From contig JACKHS010000004.1 of assembly GCA_020638875.1 (NCBI GenBank), positions 183,072 to 247,071 of the forward strand: a stretch of DNA of 64,000 nucleotides. Direction: 5' to 3'. The notes beneath the pieces are model-generated. The model worked only from the letters and a program-made list of their open reading frames with translations, was not told where the DNA came from and did no database searches. Each line of letters starts with the position of its first letter. Within the stretch, counting starts at the first letter, position 1. Both the position numbers and the translations under genes were made by a program. The stretch is from Planctomycetota bacterium (GTDB taxonomy: Bacteria; Planctomycetota; UBA1135; GCA-002686595). Below are positions 32,984 to 42,400 of this stretch, one piece after another.

Positions 32984-35106
32984 GCGCGCCCCACGCTCGA
33001 CCGACCGGCGTCCTCGGCGTCGGCGTGCTCGCGCTCGGCGCCGCGCTCGCGCCGTGGCCGCGCGGCGAAGCGCCCACCCCGGCCCCCGTGGCCGGTCCGC
33101 CGGCTGCCGCGCCGGCCGCGCCGCCGCTCGTCGTGCTCGGCATCGACGGGATGGACCCCGAGCTCCTGATGGAGGCCATCGAGCGCTACCCCGACCGCAT
33201 GCCGAACTTCGCCAAGCTCGTGGCGGAGGGCGGCGTGCACTCGCTGGGCACCTCGATCCCGCCGCAGAGCCCGGTCGCGTGGTCGAACTTCATCACCGGC
33301 ATGAACCCCGGCGGCCACGGCGTCTACGACTTCATCCACCGCGACCCGGTGACGCGCATGCCGCTGCCCGGCTCGGTCAAGGCGATCGCCGGCAGCCACA
33401 TGAGCCTGTGGGGCGAGTGGCAGTTCCCGCTCGGCGGCGGCAGCGAGTCCAACCGCAGCGGCGAGTCGTTCTGGGTCACGCTCGCCAAGCACGGCATCCC
33501 CGCCGACATCTGGCGCATGCCCGCGAACTTCCCGGTCGAGCCGGCCAAGGGCCTCTCGTTCCCCGGGATGATGACGCCGGCGCTCGACTCGGCGTACGGC
33601 ACGTACACGATCTACGCCTCCGATCCGCCGATCGAGCTGCACAAGAGCGGCGGCGTGTACGTCCAGGCGATCGAGCGCGACGGCCGCATCCGCGCCGAGA
33701 TCGAGGGGCCGCCGAACTCGTTCAAGGAGCACGACCCGCACCAGAAGGCGAGCTTCGACATCTACGTCGACCACGACGCCCAGGCGATCGCGATCGACGT
33801 CGGCGACGACGTGATCGTGATGGAGCCCGGCGAGTGGAGCGACTTCGTGACGCTGAACTTCGAGCTCCTGCCCGCCGGCATGATGGACATGTCCGGCATC
33901 GTGCGCTTCTACCTGCGCTCGATCGACCCGGAGTTCGTGCTCTACGCGTCGCCGGTCAACATCGACCCGATCGACCCGGTCATGCCCGTGGCCGAGCCGA
34001 GCGACGAGAGCGCGAAGCTCGTCGACGCGATCGGCTACTACTACACGCAGGGCATGGCCGAGGAGGTCAACGCCCTGAAGGACGGCGCGCTCGACGACCG
34101 CGAGTTCATGCAGCAGACCAAGCTGGTCTACGACCAGCGCGTGCACATGATGGACTACGCGCTCGACCGCTACCTCGGGCGCGGCGGCGACGGCCTGTTC
34201 TTCTTCTACTACAGCACCGTCGACCTGAACTGCCACATGATGTGGCGCTTCCACGACGAGCAGCACCCGCAGCACCCGCTGATCGCGAAGATGGCCGAGG
34301 AGGACTCCTCGGACTGGTCGGGTCGCGCGGGCAGCAAGTGGAAGGAGGTCGTGTACGACCTGTACCTGCTGATGGATCCGGTGCTCGGCCGCCTGCGTGA
34401 GCGCGTCGGCGAGGACACGCCGGTCGTCGTGATGAGCGACCACGGCTTCGCGCCCTACCGCCGCAAGTTCAGCCTCAACCGCTGGCTCGTGGAGGAGGGC
34501 TACATGGTCCTCAAGGACGGGTTCACGCCCGAGCTCGAGCGCACGGACCCGAGCTACGCGAAGGTCGAGATCTGGAACGCGGTCGACTGGACCCGGACGC
34601 GCGCCTACGGCATGGGCTTCAACGGCCTGTACCTCAACCTCGCCGGCCGCGAGCAGGACGACCCCGCGACGAAGGACGTCGACGAGTCCGGCATCGTGCA
34701 GCCCGGCGCCGAGGCCGACGCGCTGCTCGCCGAGATCAAGCAGAAGCTCGAAGCGCTGCGCGACGGCGACGAGGTGGTGGTGCTCACCGCCGACCTCGCG
34801 AAGGACGTCTACCACGGCTCGCGCGCGGCCGAGGCGCCCGACATGCAGGTCGGCTACAACGCCGGCTACGGCAACTCGGACGCGTCCTCGACCGGCCGCA
34901 TCCCGCACGACATCCTGGCCGACAACCTCGGCGGCACCTTCAACGGCAACCACCTGATGGCGCCCGAGGTCGTGCCCGGCATCCTGTTGACCAACGGCAA
35001 GGTCCGGCCCGGCGAGCACGCGCTGGAGGACCTGACCATCGAGATCCTCGAGCGCTACGGCATCGCCCCCCACGACGGGCAGGCGGGCCACCGCGTGCTC
35101 GAATGA
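32980..35106 (+). CDS. Second alkaline phosphatase superfamily phosphodiesterase
   Basis: 708 residues and a paralogue of the preceding gene, with which it overlaps by 4 nt. A short N-terminal hydrophobic segment (VLGVGVLALGAALAPW) and a Pro/Ala linker precede the catalytic domain. Metal Asp56 is in VVLGIDGMDPELL and Ser97 in IPPQSPVAWSNFITGMNPGGHGVYDF. Further sites are FYYSTVDLNCHMMWRFHD and VMSDHGFAPYRRKFSLNRWL. It probably acts outside the cytoplasm on phosphodiesters or nucleotide-linked groups. It is followed 48 bp later by the second RHH-like gene. Confidence 0.87.
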   Translation: MSAPHARPTGVLGVGVLALGAALAPWPRGEAPTPAPVAGPPAAAPAAPPLVVLGIDGMDPELLMEAIERYPDRMPNFAKLVAEGGVHSLGTSIPPQSPVAWSNFITGMNPGGHGVYDFIHRDPVTRMPLPGSVKAIAGSHMSLWGEWQFPLGGGSESNRSGESFWVTLAKHGIPADIWRMPANFPVEPAKGLSFPGMMTPALDSAYGTYTIYASDPPIELHKSGGVYVQAIERDGRIRAEIEGPPNSFKEHDPHQKASFDIYVDHDAQAIAIDVGDDVIVMEPGEWSDFVTLNFELLPAGMMDMSGIVRFYLRSIDPEFVLYASPVNIDPIDPVMPVAEPSDESAKLVDAIGYYYTQGMAEEVNALKDGALDDREFMQQTKLVYDQRVHMMDYALDRYLGRGGDGLFFFYYSTVDLNCHMMWRFHDEQHPQHPLIAKMAEEDSSDWSGRAGSKWKEVVYDLYLLMDPVLGRLRERVGEDTPVVVMSDHGFAPYRRKFSLNRWLVEEGYMVLKDGFTPELERTDPSYAKVEIWNAVDWTRTRAYGMGFNGLYLNLAGREQDDPATKDVDESGIVQPGAEADALLAEIKQKLEALRDGDEVVVLTADLAKDVYHGSRAAEAPDMQVGYNAGYGNSDASSTGRIPHDILADNLGGTFNGNHLMAPEVVPGILLTNGKVRPGEHALEDLTIEILERYGIAPHDGQAGHRVLE

Positions 35107-35154
35107 ACCCGGCATCCACCCTCACACCATCCCTCTAGCAACGGAGCCAGACCC

Positions 35155-35352
35155 ATGTTCGGCGGCGGCAACAAGATCAAGCTCGACAAGGACCTCATCG
35201 ATCGCGTGAAGCGCGTCTCCGAGGTCGCCGGCTACGCCTCTCACGAGGAGTTCATCACGCACATCATCGAGCGCGAGCTCGCCCACTTCGAAGAGGGCGA
35301 CTCCGACGAGGACATCACCGAGAAGCTGCGCGGCCTCGGCTACATCAGCTGA
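35155..35352 (+). CDS. Small RHH-like protein with LGY C-terminus
   Basis: 65 residues, related to the regulator at 24667. It has strand KIKLDKDLI, helix DRVKRVSEVAGY and helix SHEEFITHIIERELAHFE, an acidic segment (EEGDSDEDI) and the end LRGLGYIS. The strand is less regular than in the first copy, so DNA binding is less sure; a small structural partner of the neighbouring phosphodiesterases is also possible. CGGAG precedes the ATG. No 11-bp array is seen upstream of this gene. Confidence 0.8.
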   Translation: MFGGGNKIKLDKDLIDRVKRVSEVAGYASHEEFITHIIERELAHFEEGDSDEDITEKLRGLGYIS

Positions 35353-35395
35353 CCGCTCTCGACGCCCCCTGATCCTCCGCGCGCCCCGCTAGCTC

Positions 35396-36262
35396 ATGGA
35401 CGCCTTCAACGGCCTCGTCACCAAGCTCTTCGACCTCCTGCTCACGCCTCTCGAGGCCATGGGGCGGGAGGTGTCGATGATCGTCGTGGGAGGCATCTTC
35501 GGCGTCCTCGCGCTGGTCGTGTTCAAGCACATCAGCAGCCAGCACGGCATCAAGGCCGCGAAGGACAAGATCAAGGGGCACATGATCGCGATCCGCCTGT
35601 ACCAGGACGACCTGGGCGTGGTGGGCGCGTCGATCCTCAAGGTGCTCGCGCGCAACCTGCAGTACGTCGCGCTGAACTTCGCGCCGTTCCTGCCGCTGGC
35701 GATCCCGTTCGTCTTCGTGATCGCGCAGATGGTCGTGCGCTACAGCTTCGACCCGCTGCCCGTCGTCCCGGTGGAGCAGGTCGACCACATGCTCGCCGGC
35801 AAGGGCACCGAGCTGCGCATCGAGTTCAAGCCGGAGCAGCGCCGCATGGCGGGCGAGCTGCAGGTCGTGCTGCCCGAGGGCCTGGTGGCCCGCTCGCCGC
35901 TCGTGCGCGTGCCGAGCGCCGGGCTCGCTTTCCAGGAGCTCGTCGCCACCGCGCCGGGCGTACACCAGGTCGAGCTGCGCTTCCCCGACGGCAAGAGCTA
36001 CACGAAGACGATCGTCGCCGGCAGCGAGCACGCGCGCCTGATGCAACCCGAGCGGGTCAGCGGCCTGTTCTCCGCCGCGCTGTGGCCCGCGGAGGACAGC
36101 TTCGACGCCGCGAGCCCGCTCGAGCACGTCGCGTTCGCCTACCCCGAGCGCGACTGCGGCTGGCTGCCGATGAGCGGCCCGCTGGGCGTCATGACGTGGT
36201 TCGTGGTCGCCTCGATGGTCTTCGCCTTCGCGGCCATCAAGCCCCTCGGCGTGCAGATCTGA
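35396..36262 (+). CDS. Membrane protein of unknown function
   Basis: 288 residues. A first membrane helix at about 27-44 (VSMIVVGGIFGVLALVVF) is followed by a basic helical stretch (KHISSQHGIKAAKDKIKGHMIAIRLYQDDLGVVGASILKVL). A second hydrophobic pair is FAPFLPLAIPFVFVIAQMVV at about 93-114. A beta-rich extracytoplasmic domain spans 120-255 and a final helix 262-282. The N-terminal layout recalls Oxa1/YidC-superfamily (DUF106/EMC3) proteins, but the match is weak. It follows the RHH-like gene by 43 bp and precedes the HD gene by 1 bp, so it is part of the same operon. Confidence 0.75.
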   Translation: MDAFNGLVTKLFDLLLTPLEAMGREVSMIVVGGIFGVLALVVFKHISSQHGIKAAKDKIKGHMIAIRLYQDDLGVVGASILKVLARNLQYVALNFAPFLPLAIPFVFVIAQMVVRYSFDPLPVVPVEQVDHMLAGKGTELRIEFKPEQRRMAGELQVVLPEGLVARSPLVRVPSAGLAFQELVATAPGVHQVELRFPDGKSYTKTIVAGSEHARLMQPERVSGLFSAALWPAEDSFDAASPLEHVAFAYPERDCGWLPMSGPLGVMTWFVVASMVFAFAAIKPLGVQI

Positions 36263-36263
36263 C

Positions 36264-36821
36264 TTGATCTCGTCCTCCGTCGAGCGCGCGCTGCGCGCCT
36301 GCATCGAGGCCCACGACGGCCAGTTCCGCAAGGGCAAGGACGCGGCGCCCTACGCCGTGCACCCGACCCACATGGCCATCCTGCTCGCGCGCGTCGGCGC
36401 GCCCGACCACGTGATCGAGGCGGCGTTGCTGCACGACACGGTCGAGGACTGCGACGACTGGACCCTCGAGCGCGTGGCGGCCGAGTTCGGCGACGACGTG
36501 GCGCAGCTCGTGGCCGCGGTGACCGAGGACAAGTCGCTCTCGTGGGCCGAGCGCAAGCAGCGCGCCGTCGACCACGTGCCGCACATGAGCGCCGACGCGA
36601 TCCTGGTCAAGGCGGCCGACAAGCTGCACAACCTCGCCAGCCTGATCGTCGAGCTCGAGAACGCCGAGGACCGCGACGTGGTGTGGGCGAACTTCAAGGG
36701 CGGCCGCGGCGAGACGCTGCGCATGTCGCGCGCGCTCGTCGCGCAGCTCGCGGCGCGCCTGCCCGAAGCGCTCGCCGCCGAGCTGCGCGCCGCCGTCGAG
36801 CGCGTGGCCGAGCTGGCGTAG
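36264..36821 (+). CDS. HD-domain hydrolase, SpoT/MESH1-like
   Basis: 185 residues of a stand-alone HD phosphohydrolase like MESH1 or the N-terminal hydrolase half of SpoT. It has HDGQFRKGKDAAPYAVHPTHMA, the metal motif LLHDTVEDC, and LVKAADKLHNLASLIVELE. Such enzymes cleave (p)ppGpp or related nucleotides; no synthetase domain is present. The start is TTG at 36264, one base after the previous stop, so translation is probably coupled. No ATG is available before the conserved region. It is the last gene of the phosphodiesterase cluster. Confidence 0.88.
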   Translation: MISSSVERALRACIEAHDGQFRKGKDAAPYAVHPTHMAILLARVGAPDHVIEAALLHDTVEDCDDWTLERVAAEFGDDVAQLVAAVTEDKSLSWAERKQRAVDHVPHMSADAILVKAADKLHNLASLIVELENAEDRDVVWANFKGGRGETLRMSRALVAQLAARLPEALAAELRAAVERVAELA

Positions 36822-36844
36822 TTGCAGGATCGCGGCGGGCCTCC

Positions 36845-36850
36845 TAGAAA
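36845..36850 (+). promoter_or_regulatory. Candidate -10 box of the metallopeptidase gene
   Basis: TAGAAA ends 6 nt before the ATG at 36857, which fits a leaderless start. An AGAGG lies too close to the ATG to be a good ribosome-binding site. Confidence 0.4.
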
Positions 36851-36856
36851 GAGGCC

Positions 36857-38476
36857 ATGAAGCGGCCCCTCCTGACGGCGCTCCTGGCGCTCCTCGCCCT
36901 GTGTCTGCCCGCGGCGGCCCAGGGCGGCTACTCGAAGGAGCGCTACCCCGAGCACGGCCTGACCTTCGAGCTCGCGCGCAAGTACGAGTGGCTCGCCATC
37001 CAGCCCAACGAGCGCTGGGTCGTGCTGCAATGGCAGTACGACGACGGCGACGCGAAGGCGCCGGGCGGCCGCGGCAACGCGCCGATGCTGCAGATCGTGC
37101 GCATCGACTACGTGCCCGACCCGGGCCCCGAGACGCCCGGCGGGATGGGCCCCGGCAAGAGCGGCGGCGAGGAGCCGCCCGACGCAGGCACGGGGAAGCC
37201 GTCGGGCGCCGGTGCGCCGGCCGACGAGGACGAACCGCCGCCCCCGCCGCCGATCAACTCCTGGCCGCGCTACCTCGAGCAGCGCCTGAACCACTGGAGC
37301 GCGACGAAGGTCGGCAGCGACAAGCCGCGCGACGACTACGAGCCCAGCGAGTACGAGCTCATCTACAAGCGCGGCCGGGGCGACGTGCGCGGCTTCGCGT
37401 ACGTGTGGGAGAAGTCGCGCACGCGCACCTTCGTCGTGCTGGGTTGGTGCACGACCGACCGCTGGGACGAGCAGGTCGACATCTGGCGCAAGACCGCCGA
37501 GAAGATGCGCTTCGAGGAGCCCGTGCCCGACCCCGAGCTCGTCAAGTGGCAGCGCTACTACGAGCGTCGGCCGAAGTTCAAGGACCCCGAGTACCGCATC
37601 CGCGTCCGCAAGCAGCTCAACGGCGACTGGCAGGCCGAGGACACCGAGAACTACATCGTCATCTACGACACGCCCGACCAACCGCTCGTGCGTCGGATCG
37701 TGAAGGACATGGAGTCGATCCGCGAGGAGTACGTGCGGCTGTTCCCGGCCGTCGGCGAGATCGAGGCCGTGTCGACCGTGCGCGTGTGCGCCGACCGCGA
37801 CGAGTACATGGCCTACGGCGGCCCGGGCGGCTCGGCGGGCTACTGGAACTGGGTGACCGAGGAGCTGGTGCTCTACGACGGCACCAAGCGCGAGAAGGGC
37901 AAGCCGACCGACAAGCTCGACACCTTCATCGTCCTCTACCACGAGGCCTTCCACCAGTACATCCACTACTCGGCCGGCGAGCTGGCGCCGCACTCGTGGT
38001 TCAACGAGGGCTACGGCGACTTCTTCTCCGGCGCGCAGATCAAGGGCGGCAAGGTCAAGAAGATCGAGCCCAACCGCTGGCGCGTCGCGACGATCAAGAA
38101 CGCGGTCCAGCGGCTCAGCTTCACGCCCTGGCGCGACATCATCGAGTACGAGCAGGCGCAGTACTACAACCGCGCCACCGTCGGCGTGAACTACGCGCAG
38201 GGCTGGTCGATGATCTACTTCCTCAACACGTCGAAGAAGGTGCAGCGCGACGAGGCCTGGAGCCGCATCCTGCCGACCTACTTCGAGACGTTGAAGTCGA
38301 GCTGGAAGGCCGAGCTGAAGAAGCTCGAGGCCGACGGCGACGAGGAGGACGTCGAGAAGCGCGGCGCCGCGCAGCTCCGCGCGCGCCAGGCGGCGGTCAA
38401 GGCCGCCTTCGAGGGCGTCGACCTCGACGCGCTCGAGGCCGAGTGGATCGACTTCGTGAACGGCCTCGAACCCTGA
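36857..38476 (+). CDS. Exported HExxH metallopeptidase-like protein
   Basis: 539 residues with a signal peptide (LLTALLALLALCLPAAA). A Pro/Gly-rich linker lies at about residues 90-135. The C-terminal half is a gluzincin-like domain, with zinc motif HEAFH in LYHEAFHQYIHYSAGE and likely third ligand Glu in SWFNEGYGDFFSGAQ. This is the DUF1570/peptidase MA-like arrangement. It probably acts in the periplasm or outside the cell, with unknown substrate. It is monocistronic, with two hairpins after the stop. Confidence 0.84.
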   Translation: MKRPLLTALLALLALCLPAAAQGGYSKERYPEHGLTFELARKYEWLAIQPNERWVVLQWQYDDGDAKAPGGRGNAPMLQIVRIDYVPDPGPETPGGMGPGKSGGEEPPDAGTGKPSGAGAPADEDEPPPPPPINSWPRYLEQRLNHWSATKVGSDKPRDDYEPSEYELIYKRGRGDVRGFAYVWEKSRTRTFVVLGWCTTDRWDEQVDIWRKTAEKMRFEEPVPDPELVKWQRYYERRPKFKDPEYRIRVRKQLNGDWQAEDTENYIVIYDTPDQPLVRRIVKDMESIREEYVRLFPAVGEIEAVSTVRVCADRDEYMAYGGPGGSAGYWNWVTEELVLYDGTKREKGKPTDKLDTFIVLYHEAFHQYIHYSAGELAPHSWFNEGYGDFFSGAQIKGGKVKKIEPNRWRVATIKNAVQRLSFTPWRDIIEYEQAQYYNRATVGVNYAQGWSMIYFLNTSKKVQRDEAWSRILPTYFETLKSSWKAELKKLEADGDEEDVEKRGAAQLRARQAAVKAAFEGVDLDALEAEWIDFVNGLEP

Positions 38477-38514
38477 CGGCGCCGCGCCGCGCGAGCGGGC
38501 GCGCCCCCAAGGAC

Positions 38515-38570
38515 GCCGCCCGGCCGAAGGGGCCGGGCGGCGAGGAGAGCTCGGGGGGAGAGAGCTCTCC
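38515..38570. terminator. Double hairpin between convergent genes
   Basis: Two stem-loops in a row: arms 38515-38525 and 38531-38541 (GCCGCCCGGCC, loop GAAGG), then arms 38544-38552 and 38562-38570 (GGAGAGCTC). They separate the metallopeptidase and OsmC genes and can act in both directions. Confidence 0.75.
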
Positions 38571-38596
38571 GGGGGGATGCTGGAGCTGCGAGGGGG

Positions 38597-39013
38597 TCAG
38601 GCGCTGAGGACGGTCTTCACCTCGGGCGGCTCGGCCAACAGGCGCTTCACCGAGCACAGGTCCGCGGCGCGCAGGACGGCCGTGCGGTACTTGTCGGGGA
38701 AGTCGGCCGGCAGTCGGACCTCGAGCACGATCGAGGTGACCTTGCGCGACGCGGGGTCGCGCTCCCAGCGCTGTTCGATCGCCAGCCCCTCGGTCGAGAG
38801 ACCGCGACTCTGGCAGAAGGTCAGCACGAAGTACCCCGCGCAGGTTCCCACCGACGCGAGGAAGAGGTCGAACGGCGCCGGGCCGAGGTCCGCGCCGCCG
38901 CTCGAGGCGGGCTGATCGGTGAGCACGCCGTGCTCACCGACCTTCGCCAGCACCTGCTTGCCGCCCGGGAAGGTGACCCGCAGGGTTTCGCCGACGTGGG
39001 CGGAGCAGCCCAT
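38597..39013 (-). CDS. OsmC-family peroxiredoxin
   Basis: 138 residues of the OsmC/Ohr fold. The peroxidatic Cys is in FDLFLASVGTCAGYFVLTFC and the second conserved Cys in LRAADLCSVKRLLAEPPEV. It reduces organic hydroperoxides in the cytoplasm. The closer match is to the OsmC/YhfA subgroup, without the DLYD signature of Ohr. It starts 2 bp after the stop of the DUF2892 gene, so the two are co-transcribed. Confidence 0.9.
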   Translation of the reverse strand: MGCSAHVGETLRVTFPGGKQVLAKVGEHGVLTDQPASSGGADLGPAPFDLFLASVGTCAGYFVLTFCQSRGLSTEGLAIEQRWERDPASRKVTSIVLEVRLPADFPDKYRTAVLRAADLCSVKRLLAEPPEVKTVLSA

Positions 39014-39015
39014 GG

Positions 39016-39246
39016 CTACGCCTCCTTCGCCGGGCAGGACTCCGAACGCATGCCGAGCGCCTTCAAGATCGAGATCATCGGGCACCAGTTCGTGAACGCG
39101 GACTGCAGGAGGTTCAGCCCGACGAAGGCCGTGAACCAGAGCCAGGTCGGGTGAGTGAGGTCCCGCCCCTCGAGCCCCGCAGCGAGCCCGATGGAGAGCA
39201 GGATGAAGAAGCCGGCGATGCCGCGCAGCGTGCGTTCGATGGTCAT
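39016..39246 (-). CDS. DUF2892 (YgaP-like) inner membrane protein
   Basis: 76 residues with two membrane spans: MTIERTLRGIAGFFILLSIGLAAGL and HPTWLWFTAFVGLNLLQSAFTNWCPM, then a short basic and acidic tail with SESCPAKEA. The FTNWCPM motif is the hallmark of DUF2892, found fused to rhodanese in YgaP or next to sulfur and redox genes. I chose ATG at 39246; earlier in-frame starts add non-family sequence. It pairs with OsmC. Confidence 0.88.
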   Translation of the reverse strand: MTIERTLRGIAGFFILLSIGLAAGLEGRDLTHPTWLWFTAFVGLNLLQSAFTNWCPMISILKALGMRSESCPAKEA

Positions 39247-39380
39247 GGCAGGAGCCTCGGGGGATGGAGTCGAGCGTCTCTCGCTCGGCACCTTGGAGGC
39301 CGGCACCCGCCCGGGGTTCCCGAGGCGCGGGAGGATCCGCGCGGCGGCTCGCTCGACCCGGCGCGGGCCCCCTGGAACGC

Positions 39381-39413
39381 CGCCGCCCCCGGGTCCGCGA
39401 CTCGGGGGCGGCG
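39381..39413 (-). terminator. Terminator hairpin of the RND efflux operon
   Basis: 14-bp arms, 39381-39394 and 39400-39413, with one G-T pair and loop CCGCG, just past the RND stop codon on the minus strand. Confidence 0.7.
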
Positions 39414-39441
39414 ACGCTCTGGGCGGCTGCGCGGGCGCGCG

Positions 39442-42400
39442 TCAGGCCGCGACCTTCTTGCGGAAGAAGGCGTAGTAGCTCACGGGCACCACGATCAGCG
39501 TGAAGGCCGTCGAGGCCACCAGGCCGAAGATCAGCGCCCAGGCCAGGCCCGAGAAGATCGGGTCGAGCGTGATCGGCCACGCCCCCAGCGCCGTCGTCGC
39601 CGCCGTCAGCAGGATGGGCCGCATGCGCACCGCGCCGCTCTGGATGATCGCCTCGCCCAGGCTCATGCCTTCCGCGACGGCCTGCTGGATGAACTCGATC
39701 AGCACGATCGAGTTGCGCACCACGATGCCGCCGAGCGCGATCATGCCGATCATCGCCGTGGCCGTGAAGAAGACCGGCGTCGCGTAGCCGCCGACCGGCA
39801 CGTCCACGACGAGGTTCAGCAGCCAGAAGCCGGGCAGGATGCCGATCGCCGTCAGCGGGATGGCGGTCATGATCAGCATCGGCATGAGGAACGAGTTCGT
39901 CTGGATGACGAGCAGCAGGTAGATGCCCATCAGCGCCGCGCCGAACGCGAGGCCCAGGTCGCGGAAGACGCGCAAGGTGATGTCCCACTCGCCTTCGCCG
40001 GACCAGCTCACCTCGATGCCGCCGGGGAGCGGCGCGTCCTTGAAGTGGTTCTGCAGGTCGAGCACCGCCTCGGCCGGCGCGCGCCCGGCCATCTCGCCGG
40101 TGACGAACACGACGCGCTCGAGGTTCTTGTGGTAGATCGGCGGGTCGTGGGGGACCTCGACGAAGGACCCCAGCTCGGCCAGCGGCACGAGGCCGCCGTC
40201 GGCCGCGCGCACTTCGATGCGGCCGAGCTCCTCGCGACCGTTGCGGTCGGCGCGCGCGGGCCGCAGCCGCACCGCGAGCGTCTGACGCTCGTCGTCGCGG
40301 TGCAGCGCCGCGGGCGTCGTACCGGTGAGCGCCAGCGCGAGGGTCTGCGTGACCGTGTCTCCGCGCACGCCGTGCAGCGAGGCCTTCTCGCGATCGAGCT
40401 GGAACTCGAGCGTCGAGCGCGGGAACTCGGTCATCGAGTCCACGTCGACGAGGCCCGGCTCCTGGCCCATGCGCGCGGTGACGAGCTCCGCCGCGGCGAG
40501 CAGCTCGGCGTAGGTGCGCTCGGGCGGTCCGGTGACCTCGCCGGCCAGCGTCGCCAGCACGGGCGGCCCGGGCGGCGACTCGACGATGGCCATGCGCGCG
40601 CCGTGGCGGTCGGCGATGGCCTGCAGGTCGTCACGGATGCGCAGCGCGATCTCGTGGCTCTGCTGCTGGCGCTCGTCCTTGCCCGCCAGGTTCAGGCGCA
40701 CGTCGGCCAGGTTCTCGCGCTTGCGCTCGTAGTAGTGGCGCACGAGGCCGTTGAAGTCGATCGGGCTGTGCGTGCCGACGTAGGCCTGGAAGTCGGTGAT
40801 CTCCGGCACCGTGAACAGGTAGTGCTCGAAGTCGCGCGCGACCGCGTCGGTAGCTTCGAGCGGCGTGCCCTCGGGCATGTCGATCGTGATCTGCAGCTCG
40901 TCCTTGTTGTTGAACGGCAGCATCTTCATCGGCACGCGCTTCGTGACGACGAGCAGGCCCGAGCCGCCGAGCAACGCGAGCACGACGAAGAGCAGGCCCC
41001 AGCGCAGCAGGCGCGAGCGCAGGAAGGGCCGCACGCTGGCGCCGTAGACGACGCGCAGGAGCTTGCCGGCGCCCTCCTCGTGGATGCCCTGGCCGGAGCG
41101 GCGCTTGAGCAGCTTGTAGCTCGCCCACGGCACGATCGAGAGCGCGGCCACGGTCGAGAACGACACCGTCAGCGGCACGGTGATCGCCATCGGGCCCATG
41201 TAGGGTCCCATCATGCCGGTGATGAAGAACATCGGCAGGAAGGACACGATCACCGTCAGCGTCGACATGATCACCGGCGGCAGCACCTCGCGCACCGCGG
41301 TCAGCGTCGCCTTCCGCGGCTCTTCCTTGCCGGCCAGGATGTGGCGCTGGATGTTGTCGACGTTCGTGATCGGGTCGTCGACGACGAGGCCCAGCGTCAG
41401 GATCAGCGCGAACAGCGTCACGCGGTTGATCGTGAAGCCGAAGATCAGGTTCACCGCGAGCGCCAGCGCGAAGCTGATCGGCACCGCGAGCGCCACGATC
41501 AGGCCCTCGCGCCAGCCCAGCGTGAAGACCAGCAGGCCCACCACGCTGACCATCGCGAACAGTAGCGAGTAGAGCAGCTCGTCGACCTTCTCGTCGGCGG
41601 TCGCGCCGTAGTTGCGGGTGACGCGCACTTCGACGCCGTCGGGCACGACCTCCTCCCGCACCTCGTCCATGCGCGCGAGGATGCGGTCGGCCACGTTCAC
41701 CGCGTTCGTGCCGCGCTTCTTGGCGAGCGCGAGCGTCACCGCCGGGTTCGAGAAGCCCTCGTTCTCGGCGCCGCCGGCGTGCGTGATGCCGATGCGCGTG
41801 TAGCTCGTCGGCTCCTCGGGGCCGGACTCGACGCGCGCGACGTCGCCCAGCAGCACCGGCCGGCCTTCGTGCACGCCGACGACGAGGTTCGCCACCTCGC
41901 GCGCGTCGCGCAGGAACGGGCCGCTCTCGACCCGCAGCACCTGGTTGGCGCGGTTCAGGTCGCCCGCGTAGAGCGACGAGTCGGCCGCCGCCAGCGCGCC
42001 GTGCAGCTCGAGCGGCGCGACGCCCAACGCGGCCATCGCGGTCGGGTCGGGCTCCACGCGCACCTCGAGGCTGCGGCCGCCGACGATGCTCGCTTGAGAG
42101 ACGTCCTCGACCACGTCGAGGCGCGCCAGCACCTCCTCGCCCACCCGGCGCAGCTCGTGGTCGTCGAGCGTCGCCGAGTGCAGCGTCAGCGTCACGATCG
42201 GCACGTCGTCGATCTCGACCGGCTTGATGACCCAGCCCTTGGCGATGGGCGCCACCTGGTCGATGTGCGAGTCGAGCTTGTTGCGCAGCTTGACCAGCGA
42301 GTCCTCGCGGTCCTCGCCGACGTAGTAGCGCACCGTCACCATCGCGCCGCCGCGTTCGGAGACCGAGTAGACGTACTCCACGCCGTCGATCTGCCACAGC

